Positions 10,960 through 21,143 of a DNA stretch of 64,000 bases are shown here, piece after piece. The translations under genes and the position numbers were made by a program. Origin of the DNA: Telopea speciosissima (Eukaryota > Streptophyta > Magnoliopsida > Proteales > Proteaceae); contig NC_057925.1 of NCBI RefSeq assembly GCF_018873765.1, positions 48,558,010 through 48,622,009 on the forward strand. Direction: 5' to 3'. Position 1 is the first letter of the stretch. Every line of letters starts with the position of its first letter. Below the pieces are notes generated by a model. The model did not search any database, was not told the DNA's origin, and worked only from the letters and a program-made list of their open reading frames with translations.

Positions 10960-13900
10960 TTAGCAAATATATCCTATTTGACAACTGAGAACCCCTGCAG
11001 TTACATTAAGAGTGGTTAGAAGTGAAGCTGGCCTTGCAAACATGCTTGAAGCCTTTACATAGTTCTGTGAATTGTTGTTGCCAGAAGACGTAAAGAATGC
11101 TCCATTTAGCATCAGATCCCCAATTGATCTCCAGTTCCATTCCTTCCATTCATTCTCTAATGAGTTTATTCTTCTAGTTACCTGTCAAGTAAGAAGTGAA
11201 AACACAAGGGAAAGAGGAGACGATATCAGTGTCAACCATTGGACTGGAATCTGCATGGCATTTTCCAACTCCCTATCCATTCACCAGATCATCAACGCAA
11301 CGAATAGTTTCCACGGTTTAAGGAATTGGTATCGGATCGGTCGAATCATATTGGAATCGTCGTGATCATTACCGATACCCGACTCATACGGATCAGCCAA
11401 TACAAGTCATACAACACAGATGGCTTTTTTTTATGAAAAAATATGGTGTTTTGATATGAAATCAGGCCGATAAGGTCTGATACGACCGATATGTATTCGT
11501 ATTGGCATTGGTGTTAGTTTGAGAGAGAGAGAGAGAGACTTACTTCCTTGGTGGAATTGCTATTGGGTGCGATGAAGTAATTCCCTTGACTGTTGATCGT
11601 TGGATTGGCACTTCCACCGATTGCATACATCTCCCAACCACTATATAAATTGTTTACAATATGAAAATATCCGTGTCTACACCTGCAACCAAACCAGATT
11701 AATTAATAAAAAACTGTTTTGGTATTTTTAGTTGAAAGAGTTAAATGTGATTAATAAGGCGCAGGCTAGCACAGTTAGTAAGGGCTTTAGCTAGTTGTAT
11801 TGAGGCCTTGGGATCAAATCCTACCTTCCTGGGGTCAAAACAAGTCAAGTTCCTATTTATTATTTGGGGCTATGTTGTTTGTCCGGGAGCATACAGGGTG
11901 CAGGCTGCGCCCAAACTCGTGGGGCAGGAGGCAACAACCATTTTGGTTATTCAGGGGATGGGGCGATCATTTCGCTTACCCCCATGTGTCTGGGTACATC
12001 CTACGCTCCCAGTGCAAAGAACATTTCCCGTATTACTTTTACAGACTAAGCCGATGTAGACATAAGAGGACTAGTTACATATGAATCTAATTTTCCTTCA
12101 CCCACGATGAAGATGAACCATTTAATAGATAAAGTTTTCCTTCACATGTTGTGATCTAATGATTCGAATTTAGATTCATCATTAACTCCTATTCTCTATT
12201 GTTCATTGTCACAAATGCCTTTTTGGTTCAATCAGATTAGGGTTTAAAAACCCATAATTGGGATTTGATTTTGGCTTATTCTGAACCAGAGCGGCCTCGA
12301 AATCAGCATATTCCAAGCATTAGTATTTTTATATAGGATCAACCCGAGCCAAGGGAGAATCGGGATTGATCCGATCCAACTCTTAAAACCCTGAAGGTGA
12401 GAAGATTCTTCCTTCACCATGGATGACCCAAGGGAAAACTAAGTCCATGTCTTTTTTTTTTTTTGGGATTGGGAGCTTTTATATATATCTTATTTTTTTA
12501 GGAGGAGATAGGAAAGAGGAAGATACCAGAGAAGAGACTCGAATTCGAGACCTCCTGATTAGCATGGGCATGACGTGCACCACAGCTCACCAACTGCACT
12601 AGGCAGCTGTTGGTAACTCAGTCCATGTCTTAATCAATGGGTTCTCAATCATTTAATAATCTATCTGGGTTAAGACACACAATGGACCCATGGAATAGTG
12701 CCAGTACTGCTTCTTCTCTTTCAATGTCACTTGACATTAATAATCTATCTTGATGTAGTACTTTTTCACCCTTTTTTTTTTTTAAATACCTGGGGATTCT
12801 TTGAACTAGGCCTTCTCCAAAGTAATTGAAAGCAATGGTAACCTGCATATTCTTATCAAGAAGAAAGTCATCACTATGACCCATAAGCATAACTTCATCA
12901 TGGTAAGCCATATAATTGTTGGAGATGGTAATGGAAGTAGATCCATAAGTGACATCAATGAGCCCATCATGGCAATGAGAGAGAGTGCAGTGATCTATCC
13001 ATACATGAGCAGAGCTAAAGATTGAAATCCCATCTCCATCAGAGATATTCCTCCATCCATACTGATTAGGTGACTTCCTAACCATGGCATTCCCTCCTGG
13101 CTTACAATGATGGATGTGGATTCCATGTATGATAACATTAGTTACATAAGATAGTGTAATACAAGGTCCACCTGCTATTTCCACTTTAGCTCCTCTTCCA
13201 TCTATGGTTTTGAATGAGTTAAAAAGGAGTTCATCTTTTAGTCTAATGACCATATCACCTTCAAAGATGATCCATAAGGGTTCTTCTTGGATGACTGCAT
13301 ATCGTAACGTACCGGGAATTGGGTCGATAGGGTCATCGTTTTCTGGGTCGGTCACCACGTAGAACTCACCGTCACGGCCACCGGTCGCGTTACGGCCAAA
13401 CCCAACAGCGCAATCTGCAAGTATTTTCCGGTTAGTGTAGTTGTGCCACTCGGGGTCGCATCTCCAACAGTCATCGATGGGGTTGCCAGTCTTGCATGGG
13501 TGTGTATTCTTTGGTTGTGCTCTTGGTGAGTTCCTGGGTTTTAGTAAAATATGAAAAAGGATGTACAGGATTAACGTCCAGGCATACCTAAAAAACAACA
13601 AAAATAAGGAAAATAGATTTGAACCTTCATTCGATCCCGAAGAGAAAGAAGAGATTTTTGGAAAATAGGTTTTTTCGACTTGATAAAAAAATCAAACTTA
13701 TTTAAATGTTCTCTTTATTCTATATTTACTCGAAAAAGATGCACAACCTACAAGAACTGTTCATGATATTTCAAAAGAGAAAAAGATCACTAAATTTGAA
13801 ACCAAGGATCGACCTTCGGCATTGCCATCAACGAAATCCTTAGAATCAAGCTAAAACAAACTCAAAAATACATCCATTAATCCACAAATCTATATCTCAA

Positions 13901-14120
13901 TCTACATTGAGCATCTCAGATGCTCTAGTGCAACACAAAAGGAGGAGAGATAAACCAAGAATAAGAGTTTATAACACTACAAAATGAACTATAGCTATAT
14001 AAGCTCATACCATTCGTTTGCTTCAGGACTTGGACTTGGGGCTTCAATGTTTGGGGAGAAAATGAAGGAGGAAACACATGAGAAGAAGGAAATAAGAAAG
14101 AAGAGGGAGAAGTGTAGCAT
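10960..14120 (-). CDS. Pectate lyase (polysaccharide lyase family 1), complete, 4 exons
   Basis: The exons on the minus strand are 14011-14120 (ATG at 14118-14120), 12790-13587, 11544-11682 and 10960-11181 (TAA). They give 423 codons including the stop (422 aa) with consistent phases. The enzyme cleaves de-esterified homogalacturonan in the cell wall by beta-elimination. Residues 1-20 are a hydrophobic secretion signal. [13 protein letters not shown] (68-80) is the conserved start of the domain; VWIDHC (232-237) and DGLIDV (244-249) carry calcium-binding aspartates; QRIPRCRHG (299-307), spanning the exon 2-3 junction, carries the catalytic arginine region. The C-terminus ([16 protein letters not shown]) is normal for the family. 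One uncertainty is the exon 2 acceptor: position 13587 leaves an unusual hydrophobic [12 protein letters not shown] before the domain, while a weaker in-frame acceptor about 50 bases downstream would remove it. It converges with the beta-amylase gene. Confidence 0.92.
11320..11520. repeat. ATCGG-rich dispersed repeat in pectate lyase intron 3
   Basis: It contains TTGGTATCGGATCGG at one end and GATACGACCGATATG towards the other. The same word family recurs at 19197-19597, 24108-24362, 24412-24690 and 28805-29040. A (GA)n run follows at 11521-11538. Confidence 0.5.
11758..12060 (+). mobile_element. tRNA-derived SINE-like sequence in pectate lyase intron 2
   Basis: The head contains TAGCACAGTTAG (box A-like) and GATCAAATC (fits the box B consensus GWTCRANNC) about 38 bases later, as in an RNA polymerase III promoter of a tRNA-related SINE. 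The 3' limit and target duplication are not clear, so the end is approximate. It is not a functional tRNA gene because no cloverleaf closes. Confidence 0.45.
12454..12614 (-). mobile_element. tRNA-derived SINE with 17-bp target duplication
   Basis: Read on the minus strand, a tRNA-like head (TAGTGCAGTTGGTGAGC, then a box B-like ATTCGAGTC) is followed by a short body and an A-rich tail, seen as the poly-T at 12454-12464. It is flanked by AACTAAGTCCATGTCTT (12437-12453) and AACTCAGTCCATGTCTT (12615-12631), 16 of 17 bases identical. That is the hallmark of target-primed retroposition. It lies in pectate lyase intron 2, opposite to no other gene. Confidence 0.8.
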
Positions 14121-14185
14121 TTTAAGAAACTTAAAGAGAGAGAGAGAGAGAGATTAGTGTTGCAGAGTTGCAGTAGATTTTAGTG

Positions 14186-14193
14186 TTTTTATA
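14186..14193 (-). promoter_or_regulatory. TATA box of the pectate lyase gene
   Basis: Read on the minus strand the sequence is TATAAAAA, 66-73 bases before the start codon. The predicted 5' leader is short and contains a CT-repeat (14134-14152), a common plant leader feature. Confidence 0.6.
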
Positions 14194-14472
14194 GAGCTTT
14201 TTCATGGTGAAGGAACGAAATGGCTGAACACAAGGGGGATATTAAAGGAGTGCCGTAAAAACAAGTAGGTCTACTACTTTATAGTGGGTCTGCTGTCTTT
14301 ATTATTTGGCCTTAGAAACATGATAAATATTAGCTACTACTGCTTGAAAATTTTGGTTTCGGCTTCAAGTTTTGTTTTTAATCTTTGATGACCGGCCACG
14401 TGCAGAGTTAGCTGGACGAAAATTGGCTGCTGCCTGGGGTGCAGCTATGTTCCTACGGATCCGATTCCTCTA

Positions 14473-14635
14473 TTTCCAAGGTGGACTGTATTTCTGTACG
14501 CCCAACTTTGCCCAGCATACAAGGCGGGCAGAAAGCACCGCCTTACTCTCGCTCGGGCAGGGGCAAGGCGGTACTTTCCGCTGCCTTGTATGTGGAGCAA
14601 AGTTGGGTGCACAGAAATACAGCCCGCCTTGGAAG
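14473..14635. mobile_element. Foldback (hairpin) MITE with about 75-bp arms
   Basis: The left arm starting TTTCCAAGGTGGACTG and the right arm ending CAGCCCGCCTTGGAA are reverse complements along about 75 bases with few mismatches and a loop of only about 12 bases. It lies 280 bases upstream of the pectate lyase TATA box. A TA may flank it on both sides. It has no coding capacity. Confidence 0.8.
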
Positions 14636-15030
14636 TAAAGAAGTCTCTTTCCATGTTCCTACTGTCCCAATTGTAGGCGTCGATTTGGAATAAAATACTA
14701 AAACTTAAGAGGGTATTTGTGAATCCAAAGGGGAAAAGGATTATTCCAATTTTACGTTTGCATTTACTATTGGGGGCAGCAGGAACATGTGTTGCTGCCA
14801 ATTTTTTTCTCGCTATTATAAGCCTCCAAGCAATGTTGATCTAAGATTGGAAAGTCCAGTCTTCCAACATTGTACTTGTTCCTTTGGTTTCACTATTTGA
14901 CCTTCTTTTGTTTACAAACCCTATAGCAAAATGTTTGGACCTTTGGTGTACTTCTACCAGATACCATCAATTAGTGTGGAATAAATCCTAAAGCTCCATT
15001 CATTTGATAAGTAAAAAAGGGGGATCAGGA

Positions 15031-15170
15031 TCACCTCCAGGGAGCCTAGTGCCCAGGGGGCATCCAGCGGTTGAGTTGTGCCGCACACATCTTGATGCAT
15101 GCCTAGGGATATGTGCGGTATAGCCCAACGGCTGGCAGCACCCTGGGCGTGCTGGGCTCCCTGGAGACGA
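15031..15170. mobile_element. Foldback MITE, CTCCAGGGAGC family, copy 1
   Basis: The arms begin CTCCAGGGAGCC and end GGCTCCCTGGAG and match inward through the words CAGCGGTTG and CGCACACAT. It forms a long GC-rich hairpin. A second copy, in opposite orientation, is at 20003-20145. Confidence 0.8.
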
Positions 15171-17334
15171 GCTAAATTTGACGGTATCTTACAAAAAAAA
15201 GTGGTGAAATAATAAAATAATAATATGGGAAGAAGAACGTTGCTTAGTCGCATGACCTTGCACTAGCGGGGGCAATGAGGGGATATGTAGGGGTATTGAC
15301 CAAGGGGAATTTTCATTTTATAGGGGGCAGGTGGTTATTTCTAGGGGGTTGTCTGAGCGCAGTTTGCATGCTACCACAAACTGTAACTTCGAAGAAGGGT
15401 GGGGATGGATACTTTTCTTACCACATAAGCAAACAAAACATTTAATACATACTGTCCGTTGTTTTACATCCTATGCAAACAAACAACTTTAGTTTTTGAA
15501 ATTTTATAGAAAACCTTCAAAGTATCTTATCCTTTTATTCTCACCTCATTTTTTTTCCCTATCAAACATACATGGCCTAAATTCCTAAATACTTTGAAAG
15601 ATATCAATTAAAGTTTATGGTTCAACATCATGTTTTGAGATATTTTAAATCTTTGATTTGGATCATGACAATTCATTTGACATCTTCAATTATGGAAACC
15701 ACAAAGCTTCACTAGGTTATCAGTTATGAGCATTTAAATCATTCATTTTGAATCTTCATCATATGATCGAAACATTATCTGGATGATTGGATGCTTCTCA
15801 TGGTTCGATTATAGACCAAACTATACATTTTGTTTATCATGCTAATTGAATTGCCAGATCAAAATCAAAGGCTGAAATTTTTTAAGATATAAGGTTGAAT
15901 GCTAGTTTTATCATTAGAATTCATGTTTTCCATGATCTAAAATGCTAGATGAACGATTATAATTGAAGTAAAAGGTATATAAAGGATAAAAAATTATGGT
16001 TAAATTCTATCGTTACGGTTGAAATATTTCAAATGCAATGATGGTCTAATATTAGACTAATGCCATTTTATTTGTCATGATTTTAAAGGACTAAATGGAC
16101 AATTATTATCCAACAAATATTTATATAGGCTAAAACATGATGATTGAATTATACCATTCTAGTGAGGACCTTTCAGAAGTTTTGATGGGCTAATCTTAAA
16201 TTAGATTATAACATTTTGTTTCTCTAAATTTGTAATGTGAAATGAACGTCATGATCCAAATTAAAGTTTAAAAATGTTAAAACATAGTGGAGTTGAAATT
16301 TTACGGACAAGCTAAACTTTTAGCCCACAAAGAATTTATCAAGTGGCAAAATAAAACTTTAAAAAATTCAAGAAAAGGGAGAGCGATCAGAGTACAGTAA
16401 ACTTGCATGGACAGATCGAGATGCATGCCAATAAACAATTGAATTTGAGTATGAAGTTTGACATGTGACGAATCCATAAAGTCCCAGCCATCCAATGATT
16501 CAAAATTGTCATATCATTCTACCATATGGCAGAATTAGAGAAGCCTCTCTACACTGGAATATTTTAGGGTAAAACAGTTGAAAAAAATTTGGGATGATAA
16601 GAAAAGCTGAGAACGATGGTTTTGAGACTTTATCTCCCACTATCCAAGGGTTTAATTCATTGTTTGGCAGGCCGATCTAGAGTGTATTTTTGCATCTGTG
16701 AAAAAACTAGCACGATATAGGTTGGATGAGACTGAAATTTTGTAGACAAGTTAGAGAAGTGGTAGAATAAAACTTTAAAGGTCAGCGAAATTTTTTTCTA
16801 ATCTACATAGAATAGAGAATTATTTACTCTGCATACGTACTTGTGCCCTGTGAAGTGGTGATATGGCAATTCTAATTGTTAGATAAATTGTTTTAAATTA
16901 ATCATATATCAAATTTCATACTTAAATTCAATTATATACTCTCTTCCTATGTATGCCCATGCATTATCATATTTTTTATAACCATTTATGTATTGGTATA
17001 TACAAACCCTCTTAAAATTTTTTTTAATTAATTCTTTATGTTACCATTTGGCAACTCCATCTAGGCTGAAACATAACACGTGAGATACTCAGGATCCCAT
17101 AAATTTCAGCCGCATTTGGCTTGCCATGTGGTAGGAAAATATTTGTCATGAGTAGATAATTTTCTATACTCCCTCCACCCTTAGAAATTCAATGAAAATT
17201 AGAGATTTTCTTTACAAAAAGGGCAAAAGAACAGCATGCATGCAGGTGCTAAAATATTCGGCTTTTCAGTCTTCCTTATCTCTCATCATCTCTTGTTGTA
17301 CAATCCGACACCCGCCAAAAGAGATTTCCTTCTA
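15170..17334. other. Gene-free AT-rich stretch
   Basis: I see no coding exon, RNA gene or intact element. Positions 15225-15340 resemble part of the MITE at 25708-25845 (shared CTTAGTCGCATG/CCTAGTCGCATG and CAATGAGGGGAT words). The rest is long AT-rich unique-looking sequence. Confidence 0.6.
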
Positions 17335-17342
17335 AGTGTATG

Positions 17343-17992
17343 TAGGGGTGTCAATTTTGGATCAGAATTGAAAATCGGATCAAAACTGTTTCATTAGGAA
17401 TGGGAACCGACCCACCCAATAGCTTATTGGTCTGGATCTGGTCTTAGTGATAGGTTATTGGTTCGGATCTGATCTGATCTCTGGATCCGTTAAGGAACCA
17501 TCGAAAGAAATGCATACACTCGAACTTGTCTTGCACCATTTCTTCTGTTTTAAAATGTTAAAAGATGATCTTTGTTATTTTAACATACAATTAAAGTAAC
17601 TTTTATTATGCAGTTGTTGTCCAGTTGCTATTAGAACATGATCCAAGACTAAGGAAGACACTTGGTCATTTAAATTCTAGTATTCTACCCCTTTCATATA
17701 TATTGCACATAGCGGACGCACACCAATAGTTAATGAATTGCTTTTGAAAGATTCTAGCTTGCTTAATTGAGATTTCTAGTTCCAATGGAAAAATTCTTTA
17801 CATTTGGCTATCAATAAGGGCATGTTTGGATCCGATTAGGAATCGGAATCGGATCACCCATTAGTGAATGGTCCTGAATCTCAGATTTGAAACCGATGAA
17901 CTTATTGGTCTGGATCTGATCTTGACACCTTAGAATTAGAACTGCTAGAGAACCGGACCCATAGCTCATAATCGAATCAATTGACACCCCTA
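17343..17992. mobile_element. hAT-like non-autonomous element, 650 bp, perfect 8-bp TSD
   Basis: Terminal inverted repeats TAGGGGTGTCAATT and AATTGACACCCCTA bound the element. The exact 8-bp direct repeat AGTGTATG lies on both sides (17335-17342 and 17993-18000). The ends carry repeated TTGGTCTGGATCTG/GGATCTGATCT words in opposite orientations. No transposase frame is present. Confidence 0.88.
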
Positions 17993-18220
17993 AGTGTATG
18001 TGATATTTATACATGACACTCCCAAAAACAAACCAAAATTTCAAGGAGAAAATTTTAATACATAAGTAGTCATATTTACACATAATCTGTCCACATCATC
18101 TCCTAAATATTTAATGTTTAAAAATGTCACGTCATCCTTATACGTGGCACAACTAATAATGTGCAGCCTAGAAATTTGAGATTTCACCTAGAAGGCTGGA
18201 AATGCCCGTGTAAGAGAGAA

Positions 18221-18314
18221 TGGTTCACGTTCTCGTACGGCATCTGTCGCACAGGAACACAATGATTAGAATGGATTCCATTTGTGCGGCAGACACCGTA
18301 CAAGAACCTGATCC
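18221..18314. mobile_element. Short foldback hairpin
   Basis: GGTTCACGTTCTCGTACGG pairs with the region ending CCGTACAAGAACCTGATCC. The arms are about 35-40 bases and imperfect. It shares a GGATTCCAT word in the loop with the foldback at 35594-35744. Confidence 0.65.
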
Positions 18315-18340
18315 AACTTCGGTCCAGGAGAGCTTTGGCT

Positions 18341-18929
18341 TGGGGGTGTAACTTTAGCCCTGTCGGCCCAAGCCTGCCTTGAGTTCGAATAAGGTTTGGA
18401 TTGGATTTTTCAACTTGAGGACGGTTTAGGGTAGAAATTTTCAGGTCCTAGGTCAGGATTGTGGCTTAGGGCTAAGTTTAGCCCTGCCTGACCTGACTCT
18501 GTGCTAGGTTATGCTTTACAATTTATTGTTTTCTTGTTTAATATCTAATTATCTATTGTTTTATAAAAAAAAAAACAAGACTAATAAAAATATTTACAAT
18601 TTTAAGATTGGGTTAAGTTTTTTAACCCAAACAAAATTCTAATAGTCAATTGAATATGAAACAAACCAATACCCAATCACATGTCTCATTTTTTTAATGC
18701 ATAGGATGATGTAAATGGCAAAAAAGCATGGCAAGTCAGGGCCAACTAGGCTATAGCAAAAATCAGGGTCAATCAGGCCGGGTAGAGTTAAGCCTGACAA
18801 GGTTGGACCTTGGCTGAGATATCTTAGCCCGACCTAGGACCAGGTTGGACTTGGGTTGAACTAAGAGGACTCAGGATTGGGTTAGGGTTTTAAAAAACCC
18901 CTACCCAACCGAGCCCTGTTTCGCCCCTA
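18341..18929. mobile_element. hAT-like non-autonomous element, 589 bp
   Basis: The left end is TGGGGGTGTAACTTTAGCCC and the right end, read inward, TAGGGGCGAAACAGGGCTC. The flanks are CTTTGGCT (18333-18340) and CTTTGGCC (18930-18937), 7 of 8 identical. Subterminal regions are rich in TAGCCCTG/CCTGACC words in inverted orientation. A degraded relative lies at about 25255-25440. No coding capacity. Confidence 0.75.
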
Positions 18930-19196
18930 CTTTGGCCCATTAATTATTACTTACCATAGGAAGGTTTCCTTTCTATTTATAACAAGTACGGAGCACTTGA
19001 GTCACTGTTTCAAAAATCAGAATTAGACCGATTGAATCGACTGGTCGTGACTGATTTGGGTCGATTGTGATCAGATTTTAGTCAATTCTGGCCCATTCCG
19101 ACCAATTATGTTAAAAATCAGCAACAACTAATTCGATCCCTATTTTCATAACCCTAAATGTATTAGGGATTAGGAAGTGGAGACTGGAGCAAGGAT

Positions 19197-19597
19197 TGAG
19201 GTATTGATATTGGTATCGGTATCAGTCTCTGTCGATACCGATCCAAATCAATCAAAAAGCCAAAAAAAATTCCAATTTTAGGGATCAATCCTTATATCGG
19301 CCTAGTAAAAAAAATCTTAAAAATTTCAAAAGATTCAAAAAATGGAAAACATAAAAATAAAAACACCTACTTGTAGTGAAATAATGGACAAAATAAGAAA
19401 CAAGCGTACAATAATAATGTAAAAATCTTAGAAAATATTTACCAAAAACCAAGTACTTAGTGATCTCGATCGGGTCGGATCGATCGATTCGAATTCGGTG
19501 GCGGATATTAATAGGATCAGCCAAGGCTCGATATCGGCCTCAGTTGATACCATGCCGCCTTGATCGATACGATTCGATTCCAATACCTCAAACAATG
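19197..19597. repeat. ATCGG-rich TIR-like repeat
   Basis: It opens GAGGTATTGATATTGGTATCGG and closes CGATTCCAATACCTC, so the two ends are inverted. Both ends are packed with GGTATCGG/CGATACC words. No target duplication was recognised. A shorter related tract is at about 19001-19160. Confidence 0.55.
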
Positions 19598-20002
19598 GAT
19601 TGGAGACCACAGACTTGGTTTTTTTTGTTGTTGTTGTTGTTTTTGTAATGAAGTTTATTAACGAAGGAACAAAGTTTCCGAGGAATCCGCATACAAAACA
19701 AGGAAAGTATACAAAGGAGGGAAATCATGCCATACAATATGATGCTGAAAATGGGATCCCTGACAGACTTGGTCACTAAAAGGGAGTGATGACTTTGGGG
19801 AGGGAAGCAACAGAGGAAGGAAATTTATCCTCTCAAGTGCAATGCACTACCCAATGTATCACACTTATTCAACTGTCTACCCAACACTTAAGAGAATTAG
19901 AAGACACCACTCCCCATGTTTTTATGGTTAGATTTTAAGTGTAGTGCATTGGGCAGTGCCTCGCACTTAAGAGGATGAAAATCCACTAAGGAAGAATTTA
20001 GC

Positions 20003-20145
20003 TCTTCTCCAGGGAGCCCAGATCGCTCAGGGTACTGCCAGCCGTTGGGCTGTCCCGCACACATCCCTAGGAGTGTGTTGAGATGTGTGCGGCACAGCTC
20101 AACGGCTGGATGCCCCCTGGGCGCTGGGCTCTCGGGAGACGATCC
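20003..20145. mobile_element. Foldback MITE, CTCCAGGGAGC family, copy 2
   Basis: Same hairpin as at 15031-15170 with the loop orientation reversed: CTCCAGGGAGCCCAG at the left, GGGCTCTCGGGAG at the right, inner words CAGCCGTTGGGC and GCACACATC. It lies about 350 bases upstream of the TIC20 gene. Confidence 0.8.
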
Positions 20146-20179
20146 TGAACCACTGAGGAATGGGGCTGGGTACTGTGCG

Positions 20180-20405
20180 CTCTTAAAATGGGCAATCGGT
20201 CACCGGTAACGGAAGCGGTCAGTGCTGATTCTGATTCAATTTGAATTGGAATCGGCTTGAATCGGTTTTCCAAAACCCTGAAACCCGCATATTCGAAGAA
20301 TATTCCAATGATTCTCGCGGCTTTATACAAATATCGACCGTATCCACTCGTCAAAAACCGGAATTGGTGACTGCGAATTCCGATTTAGCCGATTCTTGAA
20401 ACCCT
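20180..20405. repeat. AATCGG-rich repeat upstream of TIC20
   Basis: Words such as GGAATCGGCTTGAATCGG and GAATTCCGATTTAGCCG occur in both orientations, ending in CTTGAAACCCTGATG. It ends fewer than 90 bases before the TIC20 start codon and so occupies the promoter position. Confidence 0.45.
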
Positions 20406-20492
20406 GATGTCAACCGACCAAAATACCAAACCGACCTCATCTTCAGAGGTTAGAGTTAAACAGTTTCATTCCAGTGACTCAGAGTGGGAAAA

Positions 20493-21143
20493 ATGGCCAT
20501 CGCTTCTCTTCTATCCCTCTCAGTTGGCCGTCACACCTTCTGTCCCAATTCCCACTCACCGTCTTCTACATCTTCTCTCAAACACGCTTGCATATTCACT
20601 CTCGTCAACACTAAAAAGAAACCCAGATGCTCTAATGGATCCAAGAAGCCTATCTCCGCCCAATCCAATGGAAACAACTCCGCTGACGGCCAGGATCGCA
20701 TAATCTCGGCAGTATGCTACTTCTACCCGTTCTTTGATGGAATCCAATACGGAAAGTATGTTATTACCCAGTTTTCTCCCATTCAGGTTCTTATACAACC
20801 TTTGGTTCCTGCAATTCGGGTCTTCAAGAGCTTCCCCTTTAATGGGTTTTTGGTGTTCTTGACACTTTACTTTGTTGTGGTTAGAAACCCCAACTTCAGT
20901 AGATATGTTAGGTTTAATACTATGCAAGCTATAGTGCTTGATGTGCTGTTAATCTTCCCTGATCTTTTAGAGAGGAGCTTTAATCCAAGGGAAGGTTTTG
21001 GGTTGGATTTGCTGATGAGCTTAGATAGTACTGTGTTCTTGTATCTTCTGGTGTGTTTGATTTATGGGTCAACTTCTTGCTTATTGGGTCAGCTGCCCAG
21101 GCTACCCATTGTGGCAGAAGCCGCTGAGAGGCAAGTTCCTTGA
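20493..21143 (+). CDS. TIC20-V: TIC20-like chloroplast inner-envelope import protein (V/II type)
   Basis: An intronless 216-aa frame starts at the ATG at 20493; the upstream in-frame GTG at 20484 is not a credible start and the ATG has a good context (AAAAATGGCC). Residues 1-65 are Ser/Thr/Lys-rich and poor in acids, as in a chloroplast transit peptide. The body holds the conserved DRIISAVCYFYPFFDG (68-83), FPFNGFLVF (114-122), RYVRFNTMQAIVLD (137-150) and PRLPIVAEAA (202-211). Four hydrophobic segments fall near 70-86, 115-131, 142-157 and 177-195. TIC20 proteins are membrane components of the translocon at the inner envelope. The V rather than II paralogue is inferred from neighbouring BAM4 and pectate lyase genes. 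Length is normal and no lesion is seen. Confidence 0.88.
   Translation: MAIASLLSLSVGRHTFCPNSHSPSSTSSLKHACIFTLVNTKKKPRCSNGSKKPISAQSNGNNSADGQDRIISAVCYFYPFFDGIQYGKYVITQFSPIQVLIQPLVPAIRVFKSFPFNGFLVFLTLYFVVVRNPNFSRYVRFNTMQAIVLDVLLIFPDLLERSFNPREGFGLDLLMSLDSTVFLYLLVCLIYGSTSCLLGQLPRLPIVAEAAERQVP

Noticed and set aside
10409..10984. 191-codon open frame on the minus strand
   Set aside because: It overlaps the pectate lyase stop, a tandem duplication and a MITE; length is inflated by the duplicated 82-bp unit and no protein family fits.
11758..11830. Functional tRNA gene
   Set aside because: Box-like words are present but no acceptor stem or complete cloverleaf can be formed; better explained as a SINE head.
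12645..13601. Single-exon reading of the pectate lyase, 318 codons
   Set aside because: The frame runs past a good splice donor (12789) into a poly-K tail and lacks the real N- and C-terminal exons found at 14011-14120, 11544-11682 and 10960-11181.
20407..20927. Frames overlapping the TIC20 gene on both strands
   Set aside because: They are shadows of the TIC20 coding sequence, which has clear family motifs.
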